DNA of 23,322 nucleotides from Actinomycetota bacterium (GTDB lineage Bacteria > Actinomycetota > Actinomycetes > Streptosporangiales > Streptosporangiaceae). A program made the position numbers and the translations under genes. Positions within the stretch are counted from its first letter, which is position 1. Each line of letters opens with the position of its first letter. The notes beneath the pieces are model-generated. The model was not told the DNA's origin and searched no databases. It saw only the letters and a program-made list of their open reading frames with translations. Below, piece after piece: positions 5,212 to 12,682 of this stretch. The stretch spans positions 1 through 23,322 of the forward strand of contig QGUZ01000050.1 of NCBI GenBank assembly GCA_003242605.1, in the 5' to 3' direction.

Positions 5212-6978
5212 GTGCCCAGCAGCCAGCCGAGCGGGACGGCGTCGGTCACGTCCTCACCGGACCGGCGGTACGTCGTCAAGAAGGCCGACCCGGGCTGCTC
5301 GCGGCTGAGCAGTCCGGTCCCGGTGCACGAGCAGCTCGCCTTCCTCAACGAGGCGAGCCGCCGGATCGGCACGACCCTCGACATCGCCGAGACCGCCCGC
5401 GAGCTCGTCGACCTCGCCGTGCCCCGGTTCGCCGACTGGGCGGCGGTCACCGTGCGGGACCGGGTGCTGCTCGACGGCGAGCTGCCCTACCAGCCGCCCG
5501 ACGGCTCGGCCGTGGTGCGGCGGCTGGCGGGGGCGGTCGCGGGGCCCCGCGCCGACGACTACGTGGTGGCCTGGCCGCTCGACGAGGTGACGGCCTACCC
5601 GCCGTGGTCGCCGTTCGCCCGGTGCATGGCGATCGGCAAGCCGATCATGTTCACCGAGGTCGACCCGGACCTCGCGGCCGAGCTGTCCCGGGCGCGCGGG
5701 CGCGACGACGTGCGCCGGCTGCTCGAGGGCGTCTCGCTGCTCATGGTGCCGCTCCAGGCGCGCGGCCGGGTGCTCGGCATCGTGTCGTTCCACCGCTTCC
5801 CCGGCAGCACGCCGTTCGACGAGGAGGACGTCACCCTCGGCGAGGAGCTCGCCGCGCGCGCCGCGCTGTGCATCGACAACGCGCGGCTGTACAGCCGGGA
5901 GCGCGGCACCGCGCTCGCGCTGCAGAGCAGCCTGCTCCCGGCCGACCTGCACGATCCGCTCGGCCTGCAGATCGCCTCCCGCTACCTGCCGGCGAGCGAC
6001 CTGACCGGGGTGGGCGGCGACTGGTACGACGTGATTCCGCTGCCGGGTCACCGCGTCGCGCTCGTGGTCGGGGACGTGATGGGTCACGGCATCCGCGCCG
6101 CCGCCACGATGGGCCAGCTCCGCACCGCCGTACGCACCCTGGCCTCGCTCGACCTCACCCCGGCGGAGGTGCTGTTCCGGCTCAGCCGGATGAGCCAGGA
6201 CCTCGACGCGACCCAGATCGCCACCTGCATCTACGCCACCTACGATCCGGTGACCCGGACCTGCACGCTCGCCCGCGCCGGGCACGTGCCGCCGATCCTG
6301 CTGCTGCCGGACGGCACCACCGAGGTGATCGACCTGCCGCCGGGCCTGCCGCTCGGCATCGGCGGCGAGCCGTTCGAGATGCGGGAGATCACGCTGCCGC
6401 ACGACAGCGTGCTCGCGCTCTACACCGACGGCCTGGTGGAGAGCCGGGACCGCGACATCGACTCCGGCATCGAGAAGCTGCGCCGCCTGCTGTCGGTACG
6501 GCTGCGCGACCTGGAGGACATCTGCGACGCGACGATCGGCGCGCAGCGGCCCGGCGACGAGCGCGACGACATCGCGCTCATGCTCGCCCGGGTGCGTGAG
6601 CTCACCCCCGACGAGATGGCCGCCTGGACGCTCCCGGCCGAGCCGTCCGCGGTGCGCGAGGTGCGGCACGGGGTGCGCGCCACCCTGGAGCGGTGGGGGC
6701 TGGCCGCGCTCGCCGACACCAGCGAGCTGATCGTGAGCGAGCTCGTGACGAACGCGGTGAACCACGCCCGCGGGCCGATCGAGGTGCGGCTGCTGCGCGG
6801 GCGTTCGCTCGTGTGCGAGGTGGGCGACTCGTCCTTCGCCATGCCCACCCTGCGCGACCCGGACACCGGCGCCGACACCGGGCGCGGGCTGCGCCTGGTG
6901 GACCGGCTCGCCTACCGGTGGGGCTCGCGGCCCACGCCCTGCGGCAAGGTCGTCTGGGCCGAACAGCGCATCCTCTGA
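5212..6978 (+). CDS. GAF - SpoIIE/PP2C phosphatase - HATPase signalling protein
   Basis: This 588-residue cytoplasmic signalling protein has three modules. The GAF-like sensor is about residues 40-228. The PP2C/SpoIIE phosphatase is about 245-462, with G-G-D-W-Y-D (268-273), G-D-V-M-G-H-G (287-293), A-G-H-V-P-P (356-361), Y-T-D-G-L-V-E (404-410) and the D-D pair at 452-453. The C-terminal RsbW-like ATPase is about 470-585, with the N box E-L-V-T-N-A-V-N-H-A (510-519) and G-R-G-L (557-560). In related proteins the phosphatase dephosphorylates anti-anti-sigma factors and the ATPase acts as the opposing kinase, so one chain may set both directions of a sigma switch. The start is GTG 5212, after a purine-rich GAAGAGAGAAGAG; the ribosome binding site is not strong. 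No sigma or anti-sigma antagonist gene is next to it. Confidence 0.93.
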   Translation: MPSSQPSGTASVTSSPDRRYVVKKADPGCSRLSSPVPVHEQLAFLNEASRRIGTTLDIAETARELVDLAVPRFADWAAVTVRDRVLLDGELPYQPPDGSAVVRRLAGAVAGPRADDYVVAWPLDEVTAYPPWSPFARCMAIGKPIMFTEVDPDLAAELSRARGRDDVRRLLEGVSLLMVPLQARGRVLGIVSFHRFPGSTPFDEEDVTLGEELAARAALCIDNARLYSRERGTALALQSSLLPADLHDPLGLQIASRYLPASDLTGVGGDWYDVIPLPGHRVALVVGDVMGHGIRAAATMGQLRTAVRTLASLDLTPAEVLFRLSRMSQDLDATQIATCIYATYDPVTRTCTLARAGHVPPILLLPDGTTEVIDLPPGLPLGIGGEPFEMREITLPHDSVLALYTDGLVESRDRDIDSGIEKLRRLLSVRLRDLEDICDATIGAQRPGDERDDIALMLARVRELTPDEMAAWTLPAEPSAVREVRHGVRATLERWGLAALADTSELIVSELVTNAVNHARGPIEVRLLRGRSLVCEVGDSSFAMPTLRDPDTGADTGRGLRLVDRLAYRWGSRPTPCGKVVWAEQRIL

Positions 6979-7050
6979 CGACGGGTTACCGTCGAAATAG
7001 GAGGTGACTCACGGCCGTCGCTCGGCGGGGACGGCCGCGCACGGAGCACG

Positions 7051-7668
7051 GTGAACGCCAAGCGCGAAACGGTGAGCCGCGAAACGGTGAGCACTGAGAT
7101 GAACCTCGACGTCCGCGACGCGTATCGGCGAGCTCTCGATGACTTCGGGCAGAAGGTCCATCTCGTCCGTCCCGACCAGTGGAACCTGCCCACCCCCTGC
7201 GCGGACTGGGACGTCCACACCCTCGTCAACCACCTGGTGCGCGAGTGCCTCTACGCGCCCCACCTGCTGGCCGGCCGTACCGTGGCCGAGATGGGGGACG
7301 AGCTCGAGGGTGACCTGCTCGGTGACGACCCGGTGAAGGCGTTCGACCGCGCGGCCGCGGCGGCGGTGCTGGCGGCCTACGACGAGGGCGCGCTCGGCCG
7401 CGTGGTGCACCTCGCGTTCGGCGACGTCGCCGGCGAGGAGTACCTGTGCGAGCTGTTCGCGGACGCGCTCATCCACACCTGGGACATGGCGCGGGCGATC
7501 GGCCTCCCCGACCGCCTCGACCCGGAGCTGGTGGACGCGTGCGCGGCCTGGTTCGAGGCGGTGGAGGACTCCTACCGGGAGACCGGGGTGATCGGAGAGC
7601 GGCGCGAGCTGCCGCCGGACGCCGATCCGCAGAGCCGCCTGCTCGCCGCCTGGGGCCGCGGTCGTTAG
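7051..7668 (+). CDS. TIGR03086-type DinB/maleylpyruvate isomerase-superfamily protein
   Basis: This 205-residue four-helix-bundle protein belongs to the DinB/mycothiol-dependent maleylpyruvate isomerase superfamily. The typical start L-P-T-P-C-A-D-W-D-V-H-T-L-V-N-H (47-61) carries the first metal-ligand histidine. H120 and the I-H-T-W-D-M-A-R-A-I-G segment (141-151, with H142) supply further candidate ligands. In actinobacteria such proteins are thought to be metal- and mycothiol-linked enzymes, but most have no known substrate. The start is taken as GTG 7051, with GGAG about 5 nt upstream. GTG codons at 7072 and 7087 lie in two tandem 15-bp copies encoding R-E-T-V-S twice, so the N-terminal 15 residues are probably non-essential. 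The stop overlaps that of the small gene on the other strand. Confidence 0.8.
   Translation: MNAKRETVSRETVSTEMNLDVRDAYRRALDDFGQKVHLVRPDQWNLPTPCADWDVHTLVNHLVRECLYAPHLLAGRTVAEMGDELEGDLLGDDPVKAFDRAAAAAVLAAYDEGALGRVVHLAFGDVAGEEYLCELFADALIHTWDMARAIGLPDRLDPELVDACAAWFEAVEDSYRETGVIGERRELPPDADPQSRLLAAWGRGR
7063..7092 (+). repeat. Perfect tandem 15-bp duplication at the gene start
   Basis: CGCGAAACGGTGAGC is present at 7063-7077 and 7078-7092. Both copies are in frame (R-E-T-V-S), and each brings a GTG codon that could serve as a start. Confidence 0.9.
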
Positions 7669-7742
7669 CGGGCGTTCGGCCGCTTGCCGTGGTTCGCCCG
7701 GTGCTTCTTCCGGGCCCGCCGCTTGCGCGCTCGCTTCGCCAT
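7665..7742 (-). CDS. 25-residue Arg/Lys-rich protein
   Basis: The minus-strand ORF runs from ATG (rc 7740-7742) to TAA (rc 7665-7667), with GGGAGG 4-5 nt upstream. About half of the residues are Arg or Lys: M-A-K-R-A-R-K-R-R-A-R-K-K at the start, then H-R-A-N-H-G-K-R-P-N-A-R at the end. The composition resembles very small ribosomal or RNA-binding proteins such as bTHX, and I suspect a ribosome- or nucleic-acid-associated role. I cannot name the family with certainty. It is convergent with the DinB-like gene, and the two stops overlap in the shared TTAG at 7665-7668. Its excellent ribosome binding site and clean stop argue against chance. Confidence 0.75.
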   Translation of the reverse strand: MAKRARKRRARKKHRANHGKRPNAR

Positions 7743-7904
7743 CCATCCTCCCTGTCGTCGTCGGTACCGTTCCGCCGGCGCTGAGGCCGGATGACCGGAC
7801 CGCACCCCGGCGCCGGCACGGCGGTCCCCCGCGGCGCGGCGGTGCGCGACGTCGCGGTGGTACCCCGGTACGGCGGCGCCGAAGCGGCCCTGTCCGTTAG
7901 TTAA

Positions 7905-7964
7905 CCACGATCACACGTGGGCGACGTTCTCTTGTGTACTATTTTGTTGGAATCTGTTGGAGTC
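7905..7964 (+). promoter_or_regulatory. Promoter/operator region of the DeoR-galT unit
   Basis: TACTAT (7937-7942) is a plausible -10. Two 10-bp direct repeats follow immediately, TGTTGGAATC (7945-7954) and TGTTGGAGTC (7955-7964), covering the expected transcription start. Upstream CCACG-N6-CGTGG (7905-7920) is an inverted repeat near the -35 position. This arrangement is typical of repressor control, and the DeoR protein encoded just downstream is the obvious candidate, by inference. Confidence 0.5.
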
Positions 7965-8008
7965 TGATGCCCAGGGCCGGCTCGCGGCGGGCGTCGTCAG
8001 GAGGGGTG

Positions 8009-8809
8009 ATGCTGGCGCAGCAACGGCAGGAGGCGATCCTGGACCGGATACGCCGGGACGGCGGGGTCCGCGTCGCCGACCTCGTCCGCGAGCTCGGCGT
8101 CTCGGACATGACGATCCGGCGCGACCTGGAGGTGCTCGCCGAGCGGGGGCTCGTGGAGAAGGTGCACGGCGGCGCCACGATCGCCGGATCGGCCGCCACC
8201 CGGGAGCCGGGGTTCGCGGCCAAGTCGGTGCGCCAGCGGGCGGAGAAGGAGGCGATCGCCCGGCGGGCCGCCGAGATGGTACGGCCCGGCACCGCGATCG
8301 CGCTCTCCGCGGGGACCACCACCTGGGCGCTCGCCCACCACCTGCTCGACGTGCCGGACCTCACCGTGATCACCAACTCGCTGCGGGTGGCCGACGTCTT
8401 CCACCGCGCCGACCGGCCGGACCGCACCGTGGTGCTCACCGGCGGGGTGCGCACGCCGTCGGACGCGCTCGTCGGCCCGGTCGCGGTCGCCGCGATCCGG
8501 CGGCTCAGCGTGCACACGCTCTTCCTCGGCGTGCACGGGATGAGCGTGCGCGCGGGCTTCACCACGCCGAACCTGCTCGAGGCCGAGACCAACCGCGAGC
8601 TGGTCGCCTCGGCCCAGCAGCTGGTCGTGCTCGCCGACCACACCAAGTGGGGCACGATCGGCATCAGCTCGATCGCCGATCTGGAGCAGGCGAACGCGGT
8701 GGTGTGCGACACCGGCCTCGCCGAGGAGGCGCGGGCCGAGCTGGAGGCCCGGGTGGGCGAGCTGATCCTCGTCGCCCCGGTGCCGCGGCGCGAGGCGGTG
8801 AGGCGGTGA
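8009..8809 (+). CDS. DeoR-family transcriptional regulator
   Basis: This 266-residue repressor has the DeoR layout. The N-terminal winged helix (residues 5-58) contains the family signature V-S-D-M-T-I-R-R-D-L-E-V-L (31-43). The C-terminal sugar-phosphate-sensing domain carries L-S-A-G-T-T-T-W near its start, V-L-T-G-G, D-A-L-V-G-P and L-A-D-H-T-K-W. DeoR members usually sense phosphorylated sugars and control neighbouring sugar genes. The start is ATG 8009, 4 nt after AGGAGGGG; the upstream in-frame codons lie in the promoter repeats. Its TGA overlaps the GTG of galT by 4 bases, so the two are co-translated. Control of galactose use is the natural inference, with a galactose-pathway phosphate as the likely inducer. 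Confidence 0.92.
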   Translation: MLAQQRQEAILDRIRRDGGVRVADLVRELGVSDMTIRRDLEVLAERGLVEKVHGGATIAGSAATREPGFAAKSVRQRAEKEAIARRAAEMVRPGTAIALSAGTTTWALAHHLLDVPDLTVITNSLRVADVFHRADRPDRTVVLTGGVRTPSDALVGPVAVAAIRRLSVHTLFLGVHGMSVRAGFTTPNLLEAETNRELVASAQQLVVLADHTKWGTIGISSIADLEQANAVVCDTGLAEEARAELEARVGELILVAPVPRREAVRR

Positions 8810-9969
8810 GCGCACCGATGGAAACCCCGCGGCCCGCCCGGGCGGACGCGCAGGTGGCCGTACGGCCGGGCGCGCCGGTGCGCACGGCCCGCCGTACCTC
8901 GACCCGGCTCGCCGACGGGCGCGAGCTGATCTACTTCGACGCCACGCCGGACGCGGTGCGCGACGTGCCGGACACCCGCACGCTGCCGCCCCGGCCGCCC
9001 GCGTCCGAGCTGCGCTACGACCCGCTCACCGAGGAGTGGGTGGCGATCGCCGGGCACCGGCAGAACCGCACCTTCCTGCCGCCCGCGGACGAGTGCCCGC
9101 TGTGCCCGTCCCGGCCGGGCCGGCCCACCGAGATCCCGGCGAGCGACTACGACGTGGTCGTGTTCGAGAACCGCTTCCCCTCCTTCAGCTACACGCCGGT
9201 CGCCTGCGAGCAGGTCGGCGGGCTGAGCCTGGTACGGCCCGGCGTGGGGCGGTGCGAGGTGGTGTGCTTCACCTCCGACCACGACGCGTCGTTCTCCTCG
9301 CTCTCCCCCGAACGGGTGGAGCTCGTGATGGAGGCGTGGGCCGACCGCACCGCGGAGCTCGGCGCGCTGCCGGGCGTGGAGCAGGTGTTCTGCTTCGAGA
9401 ACCGGGGCGCGGAGATCGGGATCACGCTCACCCACCCACACGGGCAGATCTACGCCTACCCGTTCGTCACCCCGCGCACCGAGCGCATGCTCGCCGCGGC
9501 CGAGCGGCACCGGGAGCGCACCGGTGGCAACCTCTTCGCCGACGTGCTCGCCGCCGAGCGGGACGCCGGGATCCGGGTGGTGGCGGAGAACCGGCACTGG
9601 ACCGCGTTCGTGCCGGCGGCGGCCCGCTGGCCGTTCGAGGTGCACCTCTACCCGCACCGGCGGGTGGCGGACCTCACCGAGCTGGAGCCCGCGGAGCGGG
9701 CCGCGTTCGGGCCGCTCTACACCGACGTGCTGCGCCGGTTCGACGCGCTGTTCGGGGTGCGCATGCCGTACGTGGCGGCCTGGCACCAGGCGCCGGTGCA
9801 CACCGGGCGGGACCTCGCCTACCTGCACCTGCAGCTGTTCAGCATCCGGCGGGCACCGGAGAAGCTGAAGTACCTCGCCGGGTCCGAGTCGGCGATGGGT
9901 GCGTTCGTCAACGACATCGCGCCCGAGTGGGCGGCGCGCATGCTCCGGGAGGCGCGGCCGGGCGGGTGA
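8806..9969 (+). CDS. galT: Galactose-1-phosphate uridylyltransferase
   Basis: This 387-residue enzyme of the Leloir pathway swaps UMP between UDP-glucose and galactose-1-phosphate. The active-site H-P-H-G-Q (residues 210-214) carries the nucleophilic histidine, H212. A zinc-type C-P-L-C pair (C97, C100) lies in E-C-P-L-C-P-S-R. F-E-N-R-F-P-S-F and the later F-E-V-H-L-Y-P-H-R are family segments. GTG 8806 shares GTGA with the regulator stop and was chosen for this coupling; ATG 8818 is the alternative, four codons in. galE and galK, often beside galT, are absent downstream, where a strong hairpin ends the unit and an unrelated gene follows. Confidence 0.94.
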   Translation: MSAPMETPRPARADAQVAVRPGAPVRTARRTSTRLADGRELIYFDATPDAVRDVPDTRTLPPRPPASELRYDPLTEEWVAIAGHRQNRTFLPPADECPLCPSRPGRPTEIPASDYDVVVFENRFPSFSYTPVACEQVGGLSLVRPGVGRCEVVCFTSDHDASFSSLSPERVELVMEAWADRTAELGALPGVEQVFCFENRGAEIGITLTHPHGQIYAYPFVTPRTERMLAAAERHRERTGGNLFADVLAAERDAGIRVVAENRHWTAFVPAAARWPFEVHLYPHRRVADLTELEPAERAAFGPLYTDVLRRFDALFGVRMPYVAAWHQAPVHTGRDLAYLHLQLFSIRRAPEKLKYLAGSESAMGAFVNDIAPEWAARMLREARPGG

Positions 9970-10005
9970 CCCGGGGGCCGGGAACGGCCCGGTTCCCGCC
10001 CCGGG
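9970..10005 (+). terminator. Hairpin after galT
   Basis: The core stem CGGGAAC (9979-9985) pairs with GTTCCCG (9992-9998) over 6 nt. Further GC pairing outside it, with bulges, spans 9970-10005. It begins one base after the stop and has no T-run. Confidence 0.65.
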
Positions 10006-10092
10006 CGCGACGGGACGGGACGATGATCATAACGGAGTGATATCCACAGGATTTCGACTTCGCCACACAAGCAAACTCCTTTACCAGTACCA

Positions 10093-10128
10093 TCCATCGG
10101 CGTTGACCTGGATCGACCGTCCGATGGA
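10093..10128 (+). promoter_or_regulatory. 8-bp inverted repeat overlapping the ribosome binding site region
   Basis: TCCATCGG (10093-10100) and CCGATGGA (10121-10128) form a perfect dyad with a 20-nt spacer. The right arm runs into the AAGGAG at 10128-10133, so as RNA it could partly mask the ribosome binding site. It might instead be a protein site. Confidence 0.4.
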
Positions 10129-10149
10129 AGGAGAAGCGTCCTGCGCGCC

Positions 10150-11112
10150 GTGTCCCGCCGTCCCGTCCCCTCCTGGTGCGCGGCGGCGCTCGCCATCGCC
10201 GCGATCGTCCTCGGCCCCGCGGCCGCGGCCGCCGAGCCCAAGCCCACCGCCGCCGAGCTGCGGCGGGAGCTCGCCGAGCTGGAGAAGCGGGCCGACCGGC
10301 TGATCCGCACCTACAACGGGAAACGGGTGGCGCTGCAGCGGGCGCAGGACGAGGAGCGCGCGGCGCGGGAGCGGCTGCGCGCCGCCGAGGAGGCCTACCG
10401 CACCGCGGCGCGGCAGGTCGGCGACCTGGCGAACCTGCGCTACCAGTCCGGCGGGCTCGAGCTGCCGAACGGGATGTTCGGCCAGGACCTGGGGCAGGCC
10501 GCGGTGCTCGAGTACCTCGCCGCGCAGCGGGCCGCCGAGCTCGGCCGGTACGCGCGGACGCGGGACGAGCGGCGCGCGGCCGCCGAGCAGGCCGCCCGGC
10601 TCACCGAGCGGATCCGCCGCCAGGCGGCGGAGGTGAACGCCGAGCGGCGGCGGGCGGAGCGGCTCATCGCGCAGATCAAGCAGCGGCTCGACCGGCTCGT
10701 CCCGCTCGCGCCGGGGCGGCTGCCCGGCGGCGGGTTCGCCCCCGAGCTGCCCGGCGGGCCGGACAACATCACGCCGCGCACCCGGCTCATGCGTGACCTG
10801 GTCAACGAGCGGTTCCCCACCGGGTTCCCGACCGGCTGCTTCCGCGCGGGGAACGACGGCGGCGAGCATCCCCTCGGCCGGGCCTGCGACTTCATGCTCA
10901 GCTCCGGCGGCGCCATGCCCTCCCCGGACAAGGTCGCGCTCGGCCACCGGATCGCCGAGTTCGTGATCGAGAACGGCCGCAAGCTCGGAGTGAAGTATGT
11001 GATCTATCGTCAGCGTATCTACCACATGTCCAATCCGGGCTGGCGACCGATGGCGGACCGCGGAAGCGTCACCGCCAACCACTTCGACCACGTGCACGTG
11101 TCGATGCTGTGA
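10150..11112 (+). CDS. Secreted coiled-coil protein with C-terminal ARB_07466-like domain
   Basis: This 320-residue exported protein has a signal peptide (about 1-28: S-R-R-P, a hydrophobic A-A-A-L-A-I-A-A-I-V-L core, then a run of Ala before E-P-K-P). A long Arg/Glu/Ala-rich coiled coil covers about 33-190. The C-terminal domain (about 215-320) has H-P-L-G-R-A-C-D-F (H240, D247) and ends in H-F-D-H-V-H-V-S. That H-x-x-G-x-A-x-D ... D-H-V-H pattern is shared with ARB_07466-like and VanY/M15-like cell-wall domains, suggesting peptidoglycan binding or cleavage outside the cell. GTG 10150 is about 16 nt from AAGGAG; an in-frame CTG at 10141 is spaced better (7 nt) and may be the true start. The CE7 esterase follows after 24 bp, possibly in the same operon. 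Confidence 0.85.
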   Translation: MSRRPVPSWCAAALAIAAIVLGPAAAAAEPKPTAAELRRELAELEKRADRLIRTYNGKRVALQRAQDEERAARERLRAAEEAYRTAARQVGDLANLRYQSGGLELPNGMFGQDLGQAAVLEYLAAQRAAELGRYARTRDERRAAAEQAARLTERIRRQAAEVNAERRRAERLIAQIKQRLDRLVPLAPGRLPGGGFAPELPGGPDNITPRTRLMRDLVNERFPTGFPTGCFRAGNDGGEHPLGRACDFMLSSGGAMPSPDKVALGHRIAEFVIENGRKLGVKYVIYRQRIYHMSNPGWRPMADRGSVTANHFDHVHVSML

Positions 11113-11136
11113 GCCGCCCGAGGACCGAGGGAGTGC

Positions 11137-12126
11137 ATGATGCTGTTCGATCTGCCGCTTGAGAAGCTGCGCGAGTACCGGCCCGAGCGGGACGAGCCCG
11201 CCGACTTCGACGAGTTCTGGGCCCGCACCCTCGAGGAGGCCCGCGCACTGCGGAAGCCGCCCTCCTTCGAGCCGTACGACGCCGGGCTCGCCACGGTGGA
11301 GGTCTTCGACGTGACCTTCTCCGGCTTCGGCGGCCATCCGATCAAGGCGTGGCTGCTGCTGCCCCGGCACATCGAGGGGCGGCTGCCGTGCGTGGTGGAG
11401 TACATCGGGTACGGCGGGGGCCGCGGGCTGGCGCACGAGCGGCTCACCTGGAGCGCCGCCGGATACGCGCACCTGGTGATGGACACCCGCGGCCAGGGCA
11501 GCAACGGCTGGATCAGCGGCGACACACCCGACCCGGACGCGGACGGCGCGCCGCAGAGCCCGGGGTTCATGACCCGCGGCATCCTCGACCCGAAGCGCTA
11601 CTACTACCGCAGGGTGTTCACCGACGCGGTGCGCGCGGTGGAGACCGCCCGCGAGCACCCGCGGATCGACCCCGACCGCATCGTGGTCGCGGGCGTGAGC
11701 CAGGGCGGCGGCATCACGCTCGCCGCGGCCGCGCTCGCCGACGGGGTCGCGGCCGCGCTCTGCGACGTGCCGTTCCTCTGTCACTACCGGCGGGCCACCG
11801 AGATCACCGACGAGATGCCCTACGGCGAGATCTCCCAGTACTGCAAGACCCACCGCGACCACATCGACCAGGTCTTCGCCACGTTGCGGTACTTCGACGG
11901 GGTGAACTTCGCCGCCCGGGCGACCGCCCCCGCGCTGTTCTCGGTGGCGCTGATGGACATGATCTGCCCGCCGTCCACGGTGTTCGCCGCCTACAACCAC
12001 TACGCCGGGGAGAAGAGCATCGAGGTGTGGCGGTACAACGGCCACGAGGGCGGCGCGGGCTTCCAGCAGGCCGCCCAGATCCGCTTCCTCGCCACGCTGT
12101 TCGGCCGCGAGGTCAGCGCCGGATGA
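11137..12126 (+). CDS. axe1: CE7-family acetyl esterase (acetylxylan esterase / cephalosporin-C deacetylase)
   Basis: This 329-residue alpha/beta hydrolase of carbohydrate esterase family 7 removes acetyl groups from small acetylated sugars or cephalosporin C. The N-terminal L-F-D-L-P-L-E-K-L, the D-T-R-G-Q-G motif and the nucleophile elbow G-V-S-Q-G-G are all present. Counting from ATG 11137, the catalytic triad falls at S188, D274 and H303. To my knowledge this equals the Thermotoga maritima TM0077 numbering, which supports this start. ATG 11140 has a more usual distance from GGGAG (6 nt instead of 3) and remains possible. There is no signal peptide, so the enzyme is intracellular, as is typical of CE7. 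It overlaps the convergent MarR gene by 14 bp. Confidence 0.93.
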   Translation: MMLFDLPLEKLREYRPERDEPADFDEFWARTLEEARALRKPPSFEPYDAGLATVEVFDVTFSGFGGHPIKAWLLLPRHIEGRLPCVVEYIGYGGGRGLAHERLTWSAAGYAHLVMDTRGQGSNGWISGDTPDPDADGAPQSPGFMTRGILDPKRYYYRRVFTDAVRAVETAREHPRIDPDRIVVAGVSQGGGITLAAAALADGVAAALCDVPFLCHYRRATEITDEMPYGEISQYCKTHRDHIDQVFATLRYFDGVNFAARATAPALFSVALMDMICPPSTVFAAYNHYAGEKSIEVWRYNGHEGGAGFQQAAQIRFLATLFGREVSAG

Positions 12127-12679
12127 TCTCGTCGACGATCGGGTCGAGGCCCGACAGGTCGATCGGGTGCCGCGCGGCCGCCTCGGCGAGCCGGGTGAGC
12201 AGCCGGCTCAGCGCGGCGCGGTCCTGCTCGCTCCAGTCCGCGATCAGCCCCTCGAGGTAGTCGCGCCGGTAGCGGGTGACCGCCTCGAGCACGCGGCGCC
12301 CTTTGTCGGTGAGCATGAGCCGGGCCCGCCTCGCGTCCACCTCGGATGGGAGGCGGGCCACCAGGCCCGCGCCGATCGCGTCGTTGACGAAGCGGCTCGC
12401 GGTCGACGGGTCGATGTCCATGTGCTCGGCGACCGCGCCCACGGTCACCTCGGCCTCGGTCCGGCTGAGCTTGGCGAGCGCGTGCACCACCATCACGTTG
12501 GAGACCTGGATCGGGCGGTCGCCGGTACGGCGGGTGCGGAACGGGCGCGCCCAGATGCGGCGCAGCCGGAACAGCGCGACGTCGATGGCGGCGCCGTGCG
12601 TCTCCATGAGGCTCGACCTCACATCGGGGGGTGACTCCACGGCCGTGTCCCCGCCCGTCCGCTCTCCGGGCGCGCGCAT
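12113..12679 (-). CDS. MarR-family transcriptional regulator
   Basis: This protein of up to 188 residues has a central winged helix-turn-helix: V-G-A-V-A-E-H-M-D-I-D-P-S-T-A-S-R-F-V-N as the HTH and D-A-R-R-A-R-L-M-L-T-D-K-G as the wing. The flanking dimer helices are typical of MarR repressors, which respond to small phenolic or antibiotic-like ligands. ATG 12679 lies 3 nt after the stop of the M50 protease gene, suggesting coupled translation. The N-terminal 24 residues are low-complexity, and ATG 12607 (M-E-T-H-G) with a modest GAGG upstream is a realistic alternative start. Its 3' end overlaps the convergent esterase gene by 14 bp. Its ligand and targets are unknown. Confidence 0.87.
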   Translation of the reverse strand: MRAPGERTGGDTAVESPPDVRSSLMETHGAAIDVALFRLRRIWARPFRTRRTGDRPIQVSNVMVVHALAKLSRTEAEVTVGAVAEHMDIDPSTASRFVNDAIGAGLVARLPSEVDARRARLMLTDKGRRVLEAVTRYRRDYLEGLIADWSEQDRAALSRLLTRLAEAAARHPIDLSGLDPIVDEIIRR

Positions 12680-12682
12680 CGG

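Noticed and set aside
5254..6765. 503-codon minus-strand frame opposite the GAF-SpoIIE gene
   Set aside because: Composition is Arg/His/Val/Gly-rich without motifs; the plus-strand protein has every expected phosphatase motif.
7939..9828. 629-codon minus-strand open frame opposite the DeoR gene and galT
   Set aside because: Antisense shadow of two well-supported genes; no domain texture and no ribosome binding site.
9970..10149. c-di-AMP (ydaO-type) riboswitch ahead of the cell-wall protein
   Set aside because: Such riboswitches are common before actinobacterial wall hydrolases, but I could not find the characteristic conserved core, and the leader is short.
10081..12045. 654-codon minus-strand open frame opposite the cell-wall and esterase genes
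   Set aside because: It is antisense to two genes with clear domains and catalytic residues. Its product is a His/Arg/Gly/Ala/Val-rich low-order sequence typical of GC-rich antisense frames.
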